A stretch of DNA of 44,561 nucleotides from Weissella viridescens (GTDB lineage Bacteria > Bacillota > Bacilli > Lactobacillales > Lactobacillaceae), in the NCBI RefSeq assembly GCF_001437355.1, contig NZ_JQBM01000006.1, positions 5,901 through 50,461 on the forward strand, given 5' to 3'. Below, piece by piece: positions 1 through 9,095 of this stretch. The first letter of the stretch is position 1; each line of letters opens with the position of its first letter. The notes beneath the pieces are model-generated. The model had not been told where the DNA came from and did not search any database. It saw nothing but the letters and a program-made list of their open reading frames with translations. The position numbers and the translations under genes were made by a program.

Positions 1-28
1 CGGGATAACTCCCTGACGCAACTTTTAT

Positions 29-57
29 ATTATAGCAACTATCTGGTTAATCGTCAA
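29..57 (-). promoter_or_regulatory. Strong sigma-A promoter, proximal of a tandem pair (probable rRNA operon P2)
   Basis: On the minus strand a TTGACG hexamer (52-57) and a TATAAT hexamer (29-34) are separated by exactly 17 bases, with a very A/T-rich stretch upstream that could serve as an UP element. Transcription would leave the window to the left. Nothing downstream is visible, so the target is inferred. Two near-consensus promoters in tandem are typical of rRNA or tRNA operons. Confidence 0.75.
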
Positions 58-128
58 TGTTTATTTTCGATTAATTCAAACGTTTTATTTATAATGTTAC
101 GTCGTCACAGCTCGTGACAACTCTTAAG

Positions 129-157
129 ATAATACAGATTTTAACCATTAATGTCAA
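129..157 (-). promoter_or_regulatory. Strong sigma-A promoter, distal of the tandem pair (probable rRNA operon P1)
   Basis: On the minus strand TTGACA (152-157), a 17-base spacer and TATTAT (129-134) form a near-consensus promoter 100 bases upstream of the other one. It lies just past the lysS terminator, so it starts a new unit and does not serve lysS. Confidence 0.7.
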
Positions 158-179
158 TCACTTATTTAGATTAATTGTA

Positions 180-214
180 CAAAAAAATAACCCACCGAAA
201 TTCGGCGAGTTATT
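180..214 (-). terminator. Terminator of hslO-lysS
   Basis: On the minus strand 14 pairing positions (186-199 with 201-214, including two G-U pairs and a small closing loop) are followed by a run of T. It begins just past the lysS stop and isolates lysS from the promoters to its left. Confidence 0.9.
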
Positions 215-223
215 TAAAGTTTA

Positions 224-1762
<1,539 letters not shown>

Positions 1763-1808
1763 TTAAGTTTGCCAAGCTTAGCGAATTTTTGCAAGCCCTA
1801 AACCAACA

Positions 1809-2699
1809 TTATTTGTCTTCGGCTTCACTAATTAATGCTTGCAATTCCTCAGCATTAAAATCGATTTCTTTACCTGTAAAACGATCCGTAATCTTAACAC
1901 CATGATCTTGGTCTAACATTTCTTGCAAATCTGCTACAGGCAATGTTTCAAGCATTTGTGCATAACGTGCTTTTGAAGTTTCTGGATAAGAAGTAACTGG
2001 TGTTGCATCGACCTGTTCCAAATCCTTGGCACCAAATAATTGATCCAACAGTTCCATTGGCACATGGTTAGTTTCCAAAATTGAAGCAATTGATGGATAA
2101 TGTTGGAGCTTTTCTTCCAATGTATCCAAATCCGCATCTGTTGCATCAGGTAGCGCAGACACGATGAACCCTCCGGCAGAAATGACGTTTCCATCACTAT
2201 CGACTTCAACTGACACAGCAACAGCTGAAGGAATTTGTTCTGACTTAGCCATGTAGTAGGTTAAGTCATCACCAATTTCACCAGTTGCAAGTTGAACCTT
2301 ACCCGTAAATGGTTCCATGTCTTCGCCCATATCCTTGGTCACTGTCAAATAACCATCAACACCAACCGCAGCACCAACATTTTCTGAACCATCTTCATTC
2401 AACGGCAACGTTACTTCAGGATTTGAAACATAACCTCGAACTTGCCCCTCCGCAGATGTTTCAACAACAATCTTACCAGCTGGTCCATTCCCATCAATTG
2501 TTAAAACAAGACGATCATCATCTTTTAATAAAGCATTTGAAAGTAGTAATCCACCAATTAAGGCACGCCCTAAAATTGTCTTACCTAGGTTTGAAGCCTT
2601 TTGATTTTCTGTAATCTTTTGAACCATGTCTGTTGCGTCAACCGCAATAGCACGGAAAGCATTATTTTTCGTTATGGCACGCACTAATTCATCAGTCAT
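1809..2699 (-). CDS. hslO: Hsp33-family chaperone lacking all cysteines
   Basis: Redox-regulated holdase family (Hsp33). The start is the ATG at 2699, preceded by an AAGGAGA site; an in-frame GTG at 2720 lies upstream of that site and is rejected. The product is 296 residues, normal for the family, and the N-terminal fold (GKTILGRALIGG, then GPAGKIVVETSAEGQVRGYV) is intact. The C-terminal redox domain aligns in length with homologues, but the CxC and CxxC zinc ligands are replaced: the segment reads PVTSYPETSKARY, then DRFTGKEIDF. There is no cysteine anywhere in the protein, so the canonical zinc/disulfide switch cannot operate. It follows ftsH after a terminator and has its own promoter. 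Confidence 0.93.
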   Translation of the reverse strand: MTDELVRAITKNNAFRAIAVDATDMVQKITENQKASNLGKTILGRALIGGLLLSNALLKDDDRLVLTIDGNGPAGKIVVETSAEGQVRGYVSNPEVTLPLNEDGSENVGAAVGVDGYLTVTKDMGEDMEPFTGKVQLATGEIGDDLTYYMAKSEQIPSAVAVSVEVDSDGNVISAGGFIVSALPDATDADLDTLEEKLQHYPSIASILETNHVPMELLDQLFGAKDLEQVDATPVTSYPETSKARYAQMLETLPVADLQEMLDQDHGVKITDRFTGKEIDFNAEELQALISEAEDK

Positions 2700-2735
2700 A
2701 TTAATTCTCCTTCTGTTCACATTTTGTTATGTGCT

Positions 2736-2764
2736 ATTATACGCTATCTCACGGCATACTTTAA
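2736..2764 (-). promoter_or_regulatory. Promoter of hslO-lysS
   Basis: On the minus strand a perfect TATAAT (2736-2741) lies 37 bases before the hslO start, with a weak TTAAAG at -35 (2759-2764) and a 17-base spacer. It lies between the ftsH terminator and hslO, where a new promoter is expected. Confidence 0.6.
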
Positions 2765-2774
2765 TCATTAAATA

Positions 2775-2806
2775 CAAAAAAGGAACTAATCACTGATTAG
2801 CTCCTT
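2775..2806 (-). terminator. Terminator of tilS-hpt-ftsH
   Basis: A 13-pair stem (2780-2792 with 2794-2806, one G-U) is followed on the minus strand by a T run. It lies 10 bases beyond the ftsH stop codon. Confidence 0.9.
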
Positions 2807-2815
2807 TTTATCTAT

Positions 2816-4900
2816 TTAGATTTCATTATCGTTATCAGGTGAAATTTCCTTTGGCTCGTCAGAAACGGCCTTATCTTCATCTTCCGTTAACTTGCGATTA
2901 GCAGCATCACGTGCTTCCTCATATGACATTGGCTCATCTGAGTCATTGTTAGAAGTAGGCTTTTCATCTGGCATGTGACCTGTTTCAAACAAACTCAAGA
3001 TTTGCTTTTCATCCAATGTCTCGTATTCCAGAAGCGCTTGCGCAATAGCTTCATGCTTATCTTGGTATTCAGCAATGATTGACATTGCAGTATTGTATCC
3101 TTCAGTTGTCAAACGACGAACTTCTTGATCAATTTCATTAGCTGTTGCTTCTGAATAAGTCAAACCATTACGTCCCATTGAAGGTGTGTTTTGGTTTTCC
3201 AATTCAACCATTCCCAACTTATCAGACATTCCATATTGCGTTACCATTGAGCGCGCAATTTGAGTTGCTTGTTGGAAGTCATTTGAAGCACCAGAAGATT
3301 GTTGATCAAATTTGAACATTTCAGCGGCACGCCCACCCATCAAACCAGCGATTTGATCAGTAGCATCTTGCTTTGACATCAACATTTGATCCTCACGTGG
3401 CAACATAATGGCGTATCCGCCAGCACGTCCACGTGGCACAATCGTTACCTTGTGCACAACACGGGCATCATTCAAGACCAACCCAACAATAGCGTGTCCA
3501 GCTTCGTGATAAGCAACGGTCTTACGTTCCTTTTGTGAAACAACACGGTCCTTCTTGACCGGTCCAGCGATAACACGATCTTCAGCTTCATCAACATCCT
3601 TGGCATTGATTGTGTTGTGGTTTTGACGAGCAGCCAAAAGCGCAGCTTCATTCAACAAGTTTTCCAAATCCGCCCCAACAAAACCTGGAGTTTGCTTGGC
3701 AACTTCTTTCAAATCAACTGAAGAATCTAATGGCTTGTTACGGGCGTGAACCTTCAAAATATCTTCACGACCCTTAACGTCGGGTTGTCCAACCAAAATC
3801 TTACGATCAAAACGACCAGGACGTAGCAAAGCTGGATCCAAAACATCTGAACGGTTAGTAGCAGCCATAACGATAACGCCTTCACTACCAGAGAACCCAT
3901 CCATTTCAACTAGAATTTGGTTCAATGTTTGTTCACGTTCATCATTTCCACCACCGGTACCAGAACCACGTTGACGTCCAACCGCATCAATTTCATCAAT
4001 AAAGATGATTGATGGGGCAACCTTCTTGGCATTTTCAAACAAATCACGAACACGACTTGCTCCAACACCAACGAACATTTCAACGAAATCAGAACCAGAG
4101 ATAGAGAAGAATGGCACCTTTGATTCACCAGCCACGGCACGGGCTAGTAAAGTCTTACCCGTTCCGGGAGGTCCCTCAAGTAGCACACCCGCTGGAATAC
4201 GAGCCCCTAACTTAGAGAACTTCTTTGGATCACGTAAGAATTCAACAACTTCAACCAATTCTTGCTTTTCTTCTTCTTCACCGGCAACATCCTTAAAGCG
4301 AACTTTGTTTTCGCTTGGATCTTCAGGCTTTGCCTTTGACTTACCAACGCCCATGATGTTTCCACCACCGCGTCCGCCTTGGCCACCACCTTGCATACCG
4401 CTCATCATCATATAGAACAATCCAACCATCAATAGGACAGGCAACAACGTTACCAACATTGTACCCCAGAAGTTTGAGGCTTGTGGCTTAGTTGTAACAG
4501 CTGTCTTTGACTTATCGGCTGCATTTTGAATATCTGAGATGACTGTACCATTGCTGACAACTTGCGTTTGGAAATTCTTAGTCTTGGTATTTTGCTTACC
4601 AGACAAAAGGTTGTTAAACGCACCAGCAGTACTCTTTTGATCCTTCTTTGAATCAGAATCAGATTGTGCCTTACGGTATTCACCCGTAATTTCATACACT
4701 CCAGCACCTGGCTGGACTGTAATCTTCTTGATTTTGTCGTCTTTTAAATCAGTCACGAACTGTGACGTCGTCGTTGTTTTAGTTGTCGTTGTTTGTGTAG
4801 GTCCTGCAACCCAGTAAAACAACCCCAAAAAACCTAAAGCAAGGATAACGTAGAACAGACTGTTACGAACAAAATTACCATTGTTCTTGGGATTTCGCAT
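2816..4900 (-). CDS. ftsH: ATP-dependent zinc metalloprotease FtsH
   Basis: Membrane-anchored AAA+ protease that removes damaged membrane proteins and short-lived regulators. The 694 residues show two membrane helices (about 14-31 and 145-167) around an extracytoplasmic segment. A Gly-rich linker follows, then Walker A GPPGTGKT at 243-250, Walker B IIFIDEID near 298-305, and the zinc site HEAGH at 465-469. The C-terminal tail is acidic. The start has a consensus AGGAGG site. A 7-bp inverted repeat (4915-4921 with 4929-4935) lies immediately upstream; its role is unknown. It is the last gene of the tilS-hpt-ftsH unit, an order shared with Bacillus and lactobacilli. Confidence 0.98.
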   Translation of the reverse strand: MRNPKNNGNFVRNSLFYVILALGFLGLFYWVAGPTQTTTTKTTTTSQFVTDLKDDKIKKITVQPGAGVYEITGEYRKAQSDSDSKKDQKSTAGAFNNLLSGKQNTKTKNFQTQVVSNGTVISDIQNAADKSKTAVTTKPQASNFWGTMLVTLLPVLLMVGLFYMMMSGMQGGGQGGRGGGNIMGVGKSKAKPEDPSENKVRFKDVAGEEEEKQELVEVVEFLRDPKKFSKLGARIPAGVLLEGPPGTGKTLLARAVAGESKVPFFSISGSDFVEMFVGVGASRVRDLFENAKKVAPSIIFIDEIDAVGRQRGSGTGGGNDEREQTLNQILVEMDGFSGSEGVIVMAATNRSDVLDPALLRPGRFDRKILVGQPDVKGREDILKVHARNKPLDSSVDLKEVAKQTPGFVGADLENLLNEAALLAARQNHNTINAKDVDEAEDRVIAGPVKKDRVVSQKERKTVAYHEAGHAIVGLVLNDARVVHKVTIVPRGRAGGYAIMLPREDQMLMSKQDATDQIAGLMGGRAAEMFKFDQQSSGASNDFQQATQIARSMVTQYGMSDKLGMVELENQNTPSMGRNGLTYSEATANEIDQEVRRLTTEGYNTAMSIIAEYQDKHEAIAQALLEYETLDEKQILSLFETGHMPDEKPTSNNDSDEPMSYEEARDAANRKLTEDEDKAVSDEPKEISPDNDNEI

Positions 4901-4958
4901 CTATTCCTCCTAGGGGTATATCTCAAAAATATACCTGTTTACTCTATCATTTAAATTT

Positions 4959-4994
4959 TAATTTAATGCTTAATTTAATGCTTAATTTAATGCT
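4959..4994. repeat. Three perfect 12-bp tandem repeats across the hpt stop codon
   Basis: The unit TAATTTAATGCT occurs three times in succession (4959-4970, 4971-4982, 4983-4994). The hpt stop codon lies in the copy nearest the gene, so changes in copy number would not extend the protein but would change the hpt-ftsH spacing. It is probably a replication-slippage tract. Confidence 0.85.
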
Positions 4995-5583
4995 CTGGTG
5001 TAATGTCTGTTGTATCCACCAAGTCAGCATGTTCTGGATCATAGACTGCTTGTTTCAACACACCCACATATGGCAAATTACGGTAGAGTTGCTTGTAATC
5101 TAATCCGTAACCAACCACGAAAGCTTTCGGTACATCAAACCCAACATAATCAACATTAGCATCGACAACACGGCCTTCTTTTTTATCTAGAAGACTGGCA
5201 ACTTTAATTGATTTTGCACCACGTTGCTCCAAAAGAGCCATCATAAATTTTAATGATCGGCCTGTATCAACAATGTCTTCCATGATAATGACATCACGTC
5301 CAGCAATATCTGTTTGTAAATCAACAATTAAATCCACTTCACCAGATGAGGCAATACCACCGTGGTAGCTTGAGACGTCAATAAATTCTACTTCTGCATA
5401 CTGCATATAACGCATGACATCTACTGTCCATAGGACGGCACCCTTTAAAACTGAGATAATAACAGGCGTGCGACCTTCATAGTCGGCGGCCAATTCGGTC
5501 CCAACTCGTTTCGCTGCTTCTGCAATATCATCTTCACTATATAAAACACGTTCAATATCGTTATTCATGTCCCATTGGCTCAT
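4987..5583 (-). CDS. hpt: Hypoxanthine-guanine phosphoribosyltransferase
   Basis: Purine salvage enzyme that makes IMP and GMP from the bases and PRPP. The start is set at the ATG at 5583 (MSQWDMNND), which has TTAGGAGA upstream; the in-frame GTG at 5613 precedes that site. The product is 198 residues, slightly longer than typical. The PRPP-binding loop EDIVDTGRS is at 102-110, and the C-terminal part has the family's DFVGFDVPKAFVVGYGLD-like stretch. It sits between tilS and ftsH as in many Firmicutes. Confidence 0.96.
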   Translation of the reverse strand: MSQWDMNNDIERVLYSEDDIAEAAKRVGTELAADYEGRTPVIISVLKGAVLWTVDVMRYMQYAEVEFIDVSSYHGGIASSGEVDLIVDLQTDIAGRDVIIMEDIVDTGRSLKFMMALLEQRGAKSIKVASLLDKKEGRVVDANVDYVGFDVPKAFVVGYGLDYKQLYRNLPYVGVLKQAVYDPEHADLVDTTDITPEH

Positions 5584-5690
5584 GTAGTTTGCTCTCCTAA
5601 AAATATGGTTCACCTATCGTTACACAGCATTAAGAGTAACACAAATAATTGAGAATGTTTAGCAAAATTGCGAAAACATTGTTAACTTTC

Positions 5691-6668
5691 TTAACCAAGG
5701 CGTTCTAAGCGTAACATCGCCTGCTCTCGCACTAATTGCCAGCCTTTTCCAAGCGTAATCTTTCCTTGTGCCACACTCTCATTTCGCATTAATTGAATCG
5801 CCTGCTGGAGTTGTCGATTCTTCACTTGATACAACCCTTGCTGATTCAACCAAGCCTGCAGTACATAAATAATTGCCGTATTCGGCATTGTCCAATCAAA
5901 TGTTCCCATTTCCAGGGCTGCAAATTGTTGCGGTAGCGTTGCTTGTAATAAATACGACATCCCTGCTAGTTGTTCAGCACTTTCATTAATATGCGTTGCC
6001 GCTTGCTGATTAATCAACTCCAGCTCTGGCAACACGCGATTACGAATCCGATTACGAGCGAATTGATTGTCTTGATTCGAACTATCTGTAATCCAATGCT
6101 GTAAAGGTTTGTCCAATAGCGTATCAAGCGAGCCTTTAGCTATCCCTAAAAATGGTCGAACTAACTCAATTTTTTCAGTAAGCGGTCCTTTAAACTGCAT
6201 CCCCTGTAATTGTTGAATATGACCACCGCGAACTAATTTATATAGGACCGTTTCCGCTTGATCAGTCGCGTGGTGCGCGGTCACAATTTTATTAGCACCA
6301 ATATCTTTAGCAAAATCTACTAGCGCTGCATAGCGCCGCTCACGAGCCTGTTCCTCAATCGCACTCGTTGGCGTTTCCACCCAATCTAAATCTACCATGC
6401 GGGTTGCCACCAATTGTGGTGTCGCATTAAAAACTTCACTTACAAAGCGTGCCTCTGCCGGTGCATCTGAGCGTAAGTGGTGATTCACATATAACGCACT
6501 CACTTGTGGTTGAAGTTCTTGTGGTAAATTCTGTTGTGTCAGCCACTGCAGCAAGGTTAGGGAATCATGTCCGCCTGAAAAGGCGACCACAATATGGTCT
6601 GAGGCTTTGAACAATTGTTTTGAACGCACTGTTTCGATTAACTGACGATTTAATTTATGATCTTGCAT
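5691..6668 (-). CDS. tilS: tRNA(Ile)-lysidine synthase
   Basis: Converts C34 of the CAU-anticodon tRNA-Ile to lysidine so that it reads AUA; essential in most bacteria. The PP-loop motif SGGHDS is at 31-36 in an N-type ATP pyrophosphatase domain, and ARNRIRNRVLPEL is the conserved segment after the core. At 325 residues it is shorter than Bacillus TilS (over 450), so the C-terminal tRNA-binding domain is reduced. The ATG has only a modest GAGG site. No promoter is visible in the short gap after the divIC terminator, so expression may rely on readthrough. Confidence 0.95.
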   Translation of the reverse strand: MQDHKLNRQLIETVRSKQLFKASDHIVVAFSGGHDSLTLLQWLTQQNLPQELQPQVSALYVNHHLRSDAPAEARFVSEVFNATPQLVATRMVDLDWVETPTSAIEEQARERRYAALVDFAKDIGANKIVTAHHATDQAETVLYKLVRGGHIQQLQGMQFKGPLTEKIELVRPFLGIAKGSLDTLLDKPLQHWITDSSNQDNQFARNRIRNRVLPELELINQQAATHINESAEQLAGMSYLLQATLPQQFAALEMGTFDWTMPNTAIIYVLQAWLNQQGLYQVKNRQLQQAIQLMRNESVAQGKITLGKGWQLVREQAMLRLERLG

Positions 6669-6697
6669 TTCGTTAGCCTCATTTTTCTTGCTATATA

Positions 6698-6723
6698 AAA
6701 AGGTCGAGCCATAGCTCGACCTT
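6698..6723 (-). terminator. Terminator after divIC
   Basis: A stem of GGTCGAGC with GCTCGACC and a short loop is flanked by A and T runs on both sides. On the minus strand it follows divIC by a few bases and separates that unit from tilS. Confidence 0.88.
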
Positions 6724-6730
6724 TTTTATT

Positions 6731-7108
6731 TTATTTATCATCAGGGAGATTAAAGACAACCTCTCCGTCCTTAGAATAAAGATAACGTTGGCGAGCCAAC
6801 TTACTCAAGTAGTCACTGCTTTTAATTTCTTTTTTTGTCTGTTTCAGCGACTGATTCGTTTCCTTAGCCTTATCAAGGCTGGCTTGCGTTTTAGCCGTCG
6901 TTTGTTCAGCAGCCACGTAGCGTTGATAACGTGTTTGATACTGCCAAGTAAAGATGATAGTTAATAAAAGAATCATAGTTGCGCAGACAATCCGACGCTT
7001 ACGGTGAATCTTACGTTGATGTTCAATCGTTCTGCGCTGAATTTCTAACGCACGTTGACCAGCATCATTCAATGGCTGAATATTCGGATTAGAGTAATAT
7101 TTAGCCAT
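6731..7108 (-). CDS. divIC: Septum formation initiator DivIC (FtsB family)
   Basis: Small bitopic division protein that pairs with DivIB and FtsL at the septum. The 125 residues comprise a basic cytoplasmic N-terminus, one membrane helix (about 41-57), an external coiled coil (about 60-100) and the family ending ARQRYLYSKDGEVVFNLP. A GGAGG site precedes the ATG. Its place after rqcP matches Bacillus and lactobacilli, but the S1-domain gene yabR that usually follows is missing; a terminator is there instead. Confidence 0.95.
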   Translation of the reverse strand: MAKYYSNPNIQPLNDAGQRALEIQRRTIEHQRKIHRKRRIVCATMILLLTIIFTWQYQTRYQRYVAAEQTTAKTQASLDKAKETNQSLKQTKKEIKSSDYLSKLARQRYLYSKDGEVVFNLPDDK

Positions 7109-7234
7109 CTGCCGGCCTCCTTCATTTTTTAACTTCGTTAGTCTTTACACAAGAGTAACTGTATCTTAAAAATCCAGATTTTTTAAGCCTTAAAATAAAA
7201 GCTTAACCTTTTTATATAAAAGTGTCACAGAGCG

Positions 7235-7507
7235 TTAGTCTGACTCTCCATCCGTTGTGTACTTTTCGTCAACAATTGTATACATCTCTTCGGATTCGTT
7301 CTTCTTGGTTGTTTCCACGATTTTATCGATACGCAAAACAGACGTCTTATTCCCGAAACGAATTGTTAACTCATCCCCCTCAGTAACATCACTAGATGAC
7401 TTAGCCGTCTTACCGTTAATGTCAATACGACCTTGATCCGCAATTTCTTTAGCGACTGTACGACGCTTAATCAGACGAGAGACTTTTAAAAATTTATCTA
7501 AACGCAT
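7235..7507 (-). CDS. rqcP: S4-domain ribosome quality-control protein RqcP (YabO)
   Basis: A 90-residue protein with an S4 RNA-binding fold at its N-terminus (MRLDKFLKVSRLIKRR, then IADQGRIDINGKTAKSS) and an acidic C-terminal tail. In Bacillus this protein binds stalled 50S subunits with RqcH and promotes C-terminal alanine tailing. The start lies one base past the stop of the flippase gene and its AAAGGAAA site lies inside that gene, so the two are translationally coupled. The following 126-base gap to divIC is A/T-rich with weak hairpins only. Confidence 0.93.
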   Translation of the reverse strand: MRLDKFLKVSRLIKRRTVAKEIADQGRIDINGKTAKSSSDVTEGDELTIRFGNKTSVLRIDKIVETTKKNESEEMYTIVDEKYTTDGESD

Positions 7508-7508
7508 A

Positions 7509-9083
7509 TTAATTTCCTTTCGATAGTTGAGCTAAATACTCACCCTTCGGTAGGACAAGTAGCTCAGTTTGATTAAAGATGTGTAAGTGAATAATGCCAT
7601 AAATAGCTACAGTTGCGCCACTTAATCCAGCAAAACAACACGTCAGAATGCTAGCACCTCGGGTTTGCCCGAATAAGGCATCGCCACCCCGACGCACGAC
7701 AACTGCAGTGATGACCATTGTTCCTAAGACCAGTCCTAGGCGACCCCACCATTGCCAAGTTAGCATGCCTGGCCAAAGTTGACCTGGAATGCGCCAGATA
7801 ACGAAGGCCAACAAGGGTAACAAAGCTACTAAAGTAGCAACCCCAGCACCAGCAATATCCCAGGTCGGAATCAAGAACAAATTACCTAAGTACTTCGCCC
7901 CTAAACTAATTCCCACAAACCAAACTAAACCGTGGGTACGGTTCATGCTTTGCAATACGCTCGTTAGCACCGTGATGAGTGTAGCTGGGATAATAATTGT
8001 AACATACCACATCAACGCGACATCACTTTCACGAGAACTAAACAAAAACATGTTGACCACCGGCATGATAGCAATTAGCCCCAGTGTTGTTAGTGCTGAA
8101 AAGACGAGCGACATCCGCACAGTCATTTGGAAAGCTTGCTTCAAAGCCGTCTCAGCTCGATTCTGCCAATGCGTGTGCAATGTTGGTAACAATGACGTTC
8201 CCAATCCGGTTGCCACTACCATACCAAGTTGCACAAGTGGCTGACCGCGATCGTAAACACCTTTAGTACGCTCAGCTACAGTATTCGACAAACCGCATTG
8301 CACCAACGCCCCTTTCACTGTGAAGGAATCAATTAACTGCAAAAAAACCAACAAGGCTGCCAATAACGCTAGCAACCCGCCCTCACGCCATAGACGTTGC
8401 CATAACTGACCATAGCGCAAGTCCGCTGACATGACCGCTTTTCCTCGTTGAAAAGGATTGAAGTCCCTGAGCGACTTGAATAAGTAGATTGTCGTCGCGA
8501 CACCAGCAATCGTTGCTGCAAACGTGGCCCAGGTGCCAATGCGATAAACATCCCACGCATGTTGCATACCAAACCACGCGACACCTAGAATGATAGCTAC
8601 CCGCACAACCTGCTCAATCACTTGCGACAATGCGGTTGGAACCATATCAAATTGCCCCTGGGTATATCCTCGACTAGTGGCCAAGCATGGCATCAAAAGA
8701 AACATCCATGCAACGGCCTTGATTTCGGGAACTAACCGCATATCCTGCATCCCCATCGCAATCACTGATGCGCCAAAATAGATTAACGCAAAGATAGCAA
8801 TACTGATTCCAGCAAGGAGCCAGAATAACCTTCGTGCCACCAAACGCTTTTCAGCCTGAGCCGGTTGTTCAGCCACCATTTTGGAGATAAACAGTGGCCA
8901 GCCGCTTAGTGTCATTACCATGCCAATCCCATAAATTGGATATACCTGTTGAAAGACATAGAAGCCTTGATTCCCAACAATATTCTGGAACGGAACCCGA
9001 TAAACGGCACTTAAAACTTTCGCAATAAGACCCGCTAGCGCCAAAATACCAGCGCCAGCGAATAATTTTTGTTGTTTTGCCAT
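7509..9083 (-). CDS. MOP-superfamily lipid flippase (YabM/SpoVB/MurJ-like)
   Basis: A 524-residue polytopic membrane protein with about 14 hydrophobic segments. The N-terminal region GLIAKVLSAVYRVPFQNIVGNQGFYVFQ is typical (positions about 17-45, key residues R29 and P31). It belongs to the polysaccharide-transport/SpoVB branch of the MATE-MOP superfamily that flips undecaprenyl-linked precursors, including lipid II in MurJ. Which lipid this one carries cannot be read from sequence. It sits 12 bases after mfd, as in other lactobacilli. The AGGTGA site overlaps the mfd end. Confidence 0.9.
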   Translation of the reverse strand: MAKQQKLFAGAGILALAGLIAKVLSAVYRVPFQNIVGNQGFYVFQQVYPIYGIGMVMTLSGWPLFISKMVAEQPAQAEKRLVARRLFWLLAGISIAIFALIYFGASVIAMGMQDMRLVPEIKAVAWMFLLMPCLATSRGYTQGQFDMVPTALSQVIEQVVRVAIILGVAWFGMQHAWDVYRIGTWATFAATIAGVATTIYLFKSLRDFNPFQRGKAVMSADLRYGQLWQRLWREGGLLALLAALLVFLQLIDSFTVKGALVQCGLSNTVAERTKGVYDRGQPLVQLGMVVATGLGTSLLPTLHTHWQNRAETALKQAFQMTVRMSLVFSALTTLGLIAIMPVVNMFLFSSRESDVALMWYVTIIIPATLITVLTSVLQSMNRTHGLVWFVGISLGAKYLGNLFLIPTWDIAGAGVATLVALLPLLAFVIWRIPGQLWPGMLTWQWWGRLGLVLGTMVITAVVVRRGGDALFGQTRGASILTCCFAGLSGATVAIYGIIHLHIFNQTELLVLPKGEYLAQLSKGN

Positions 9084-9095
9084 ATGGTCACCTAC

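Noticed and set aside
4005..4415. Long plus-strand reading frame inside ftsH
   Set aside because: Antisense shadow of the Gly-rich and ATPase codons; no ribosome site or family resemblance. The same applies to the other antisense frames inside mfd, dld, metG and the antiporter.
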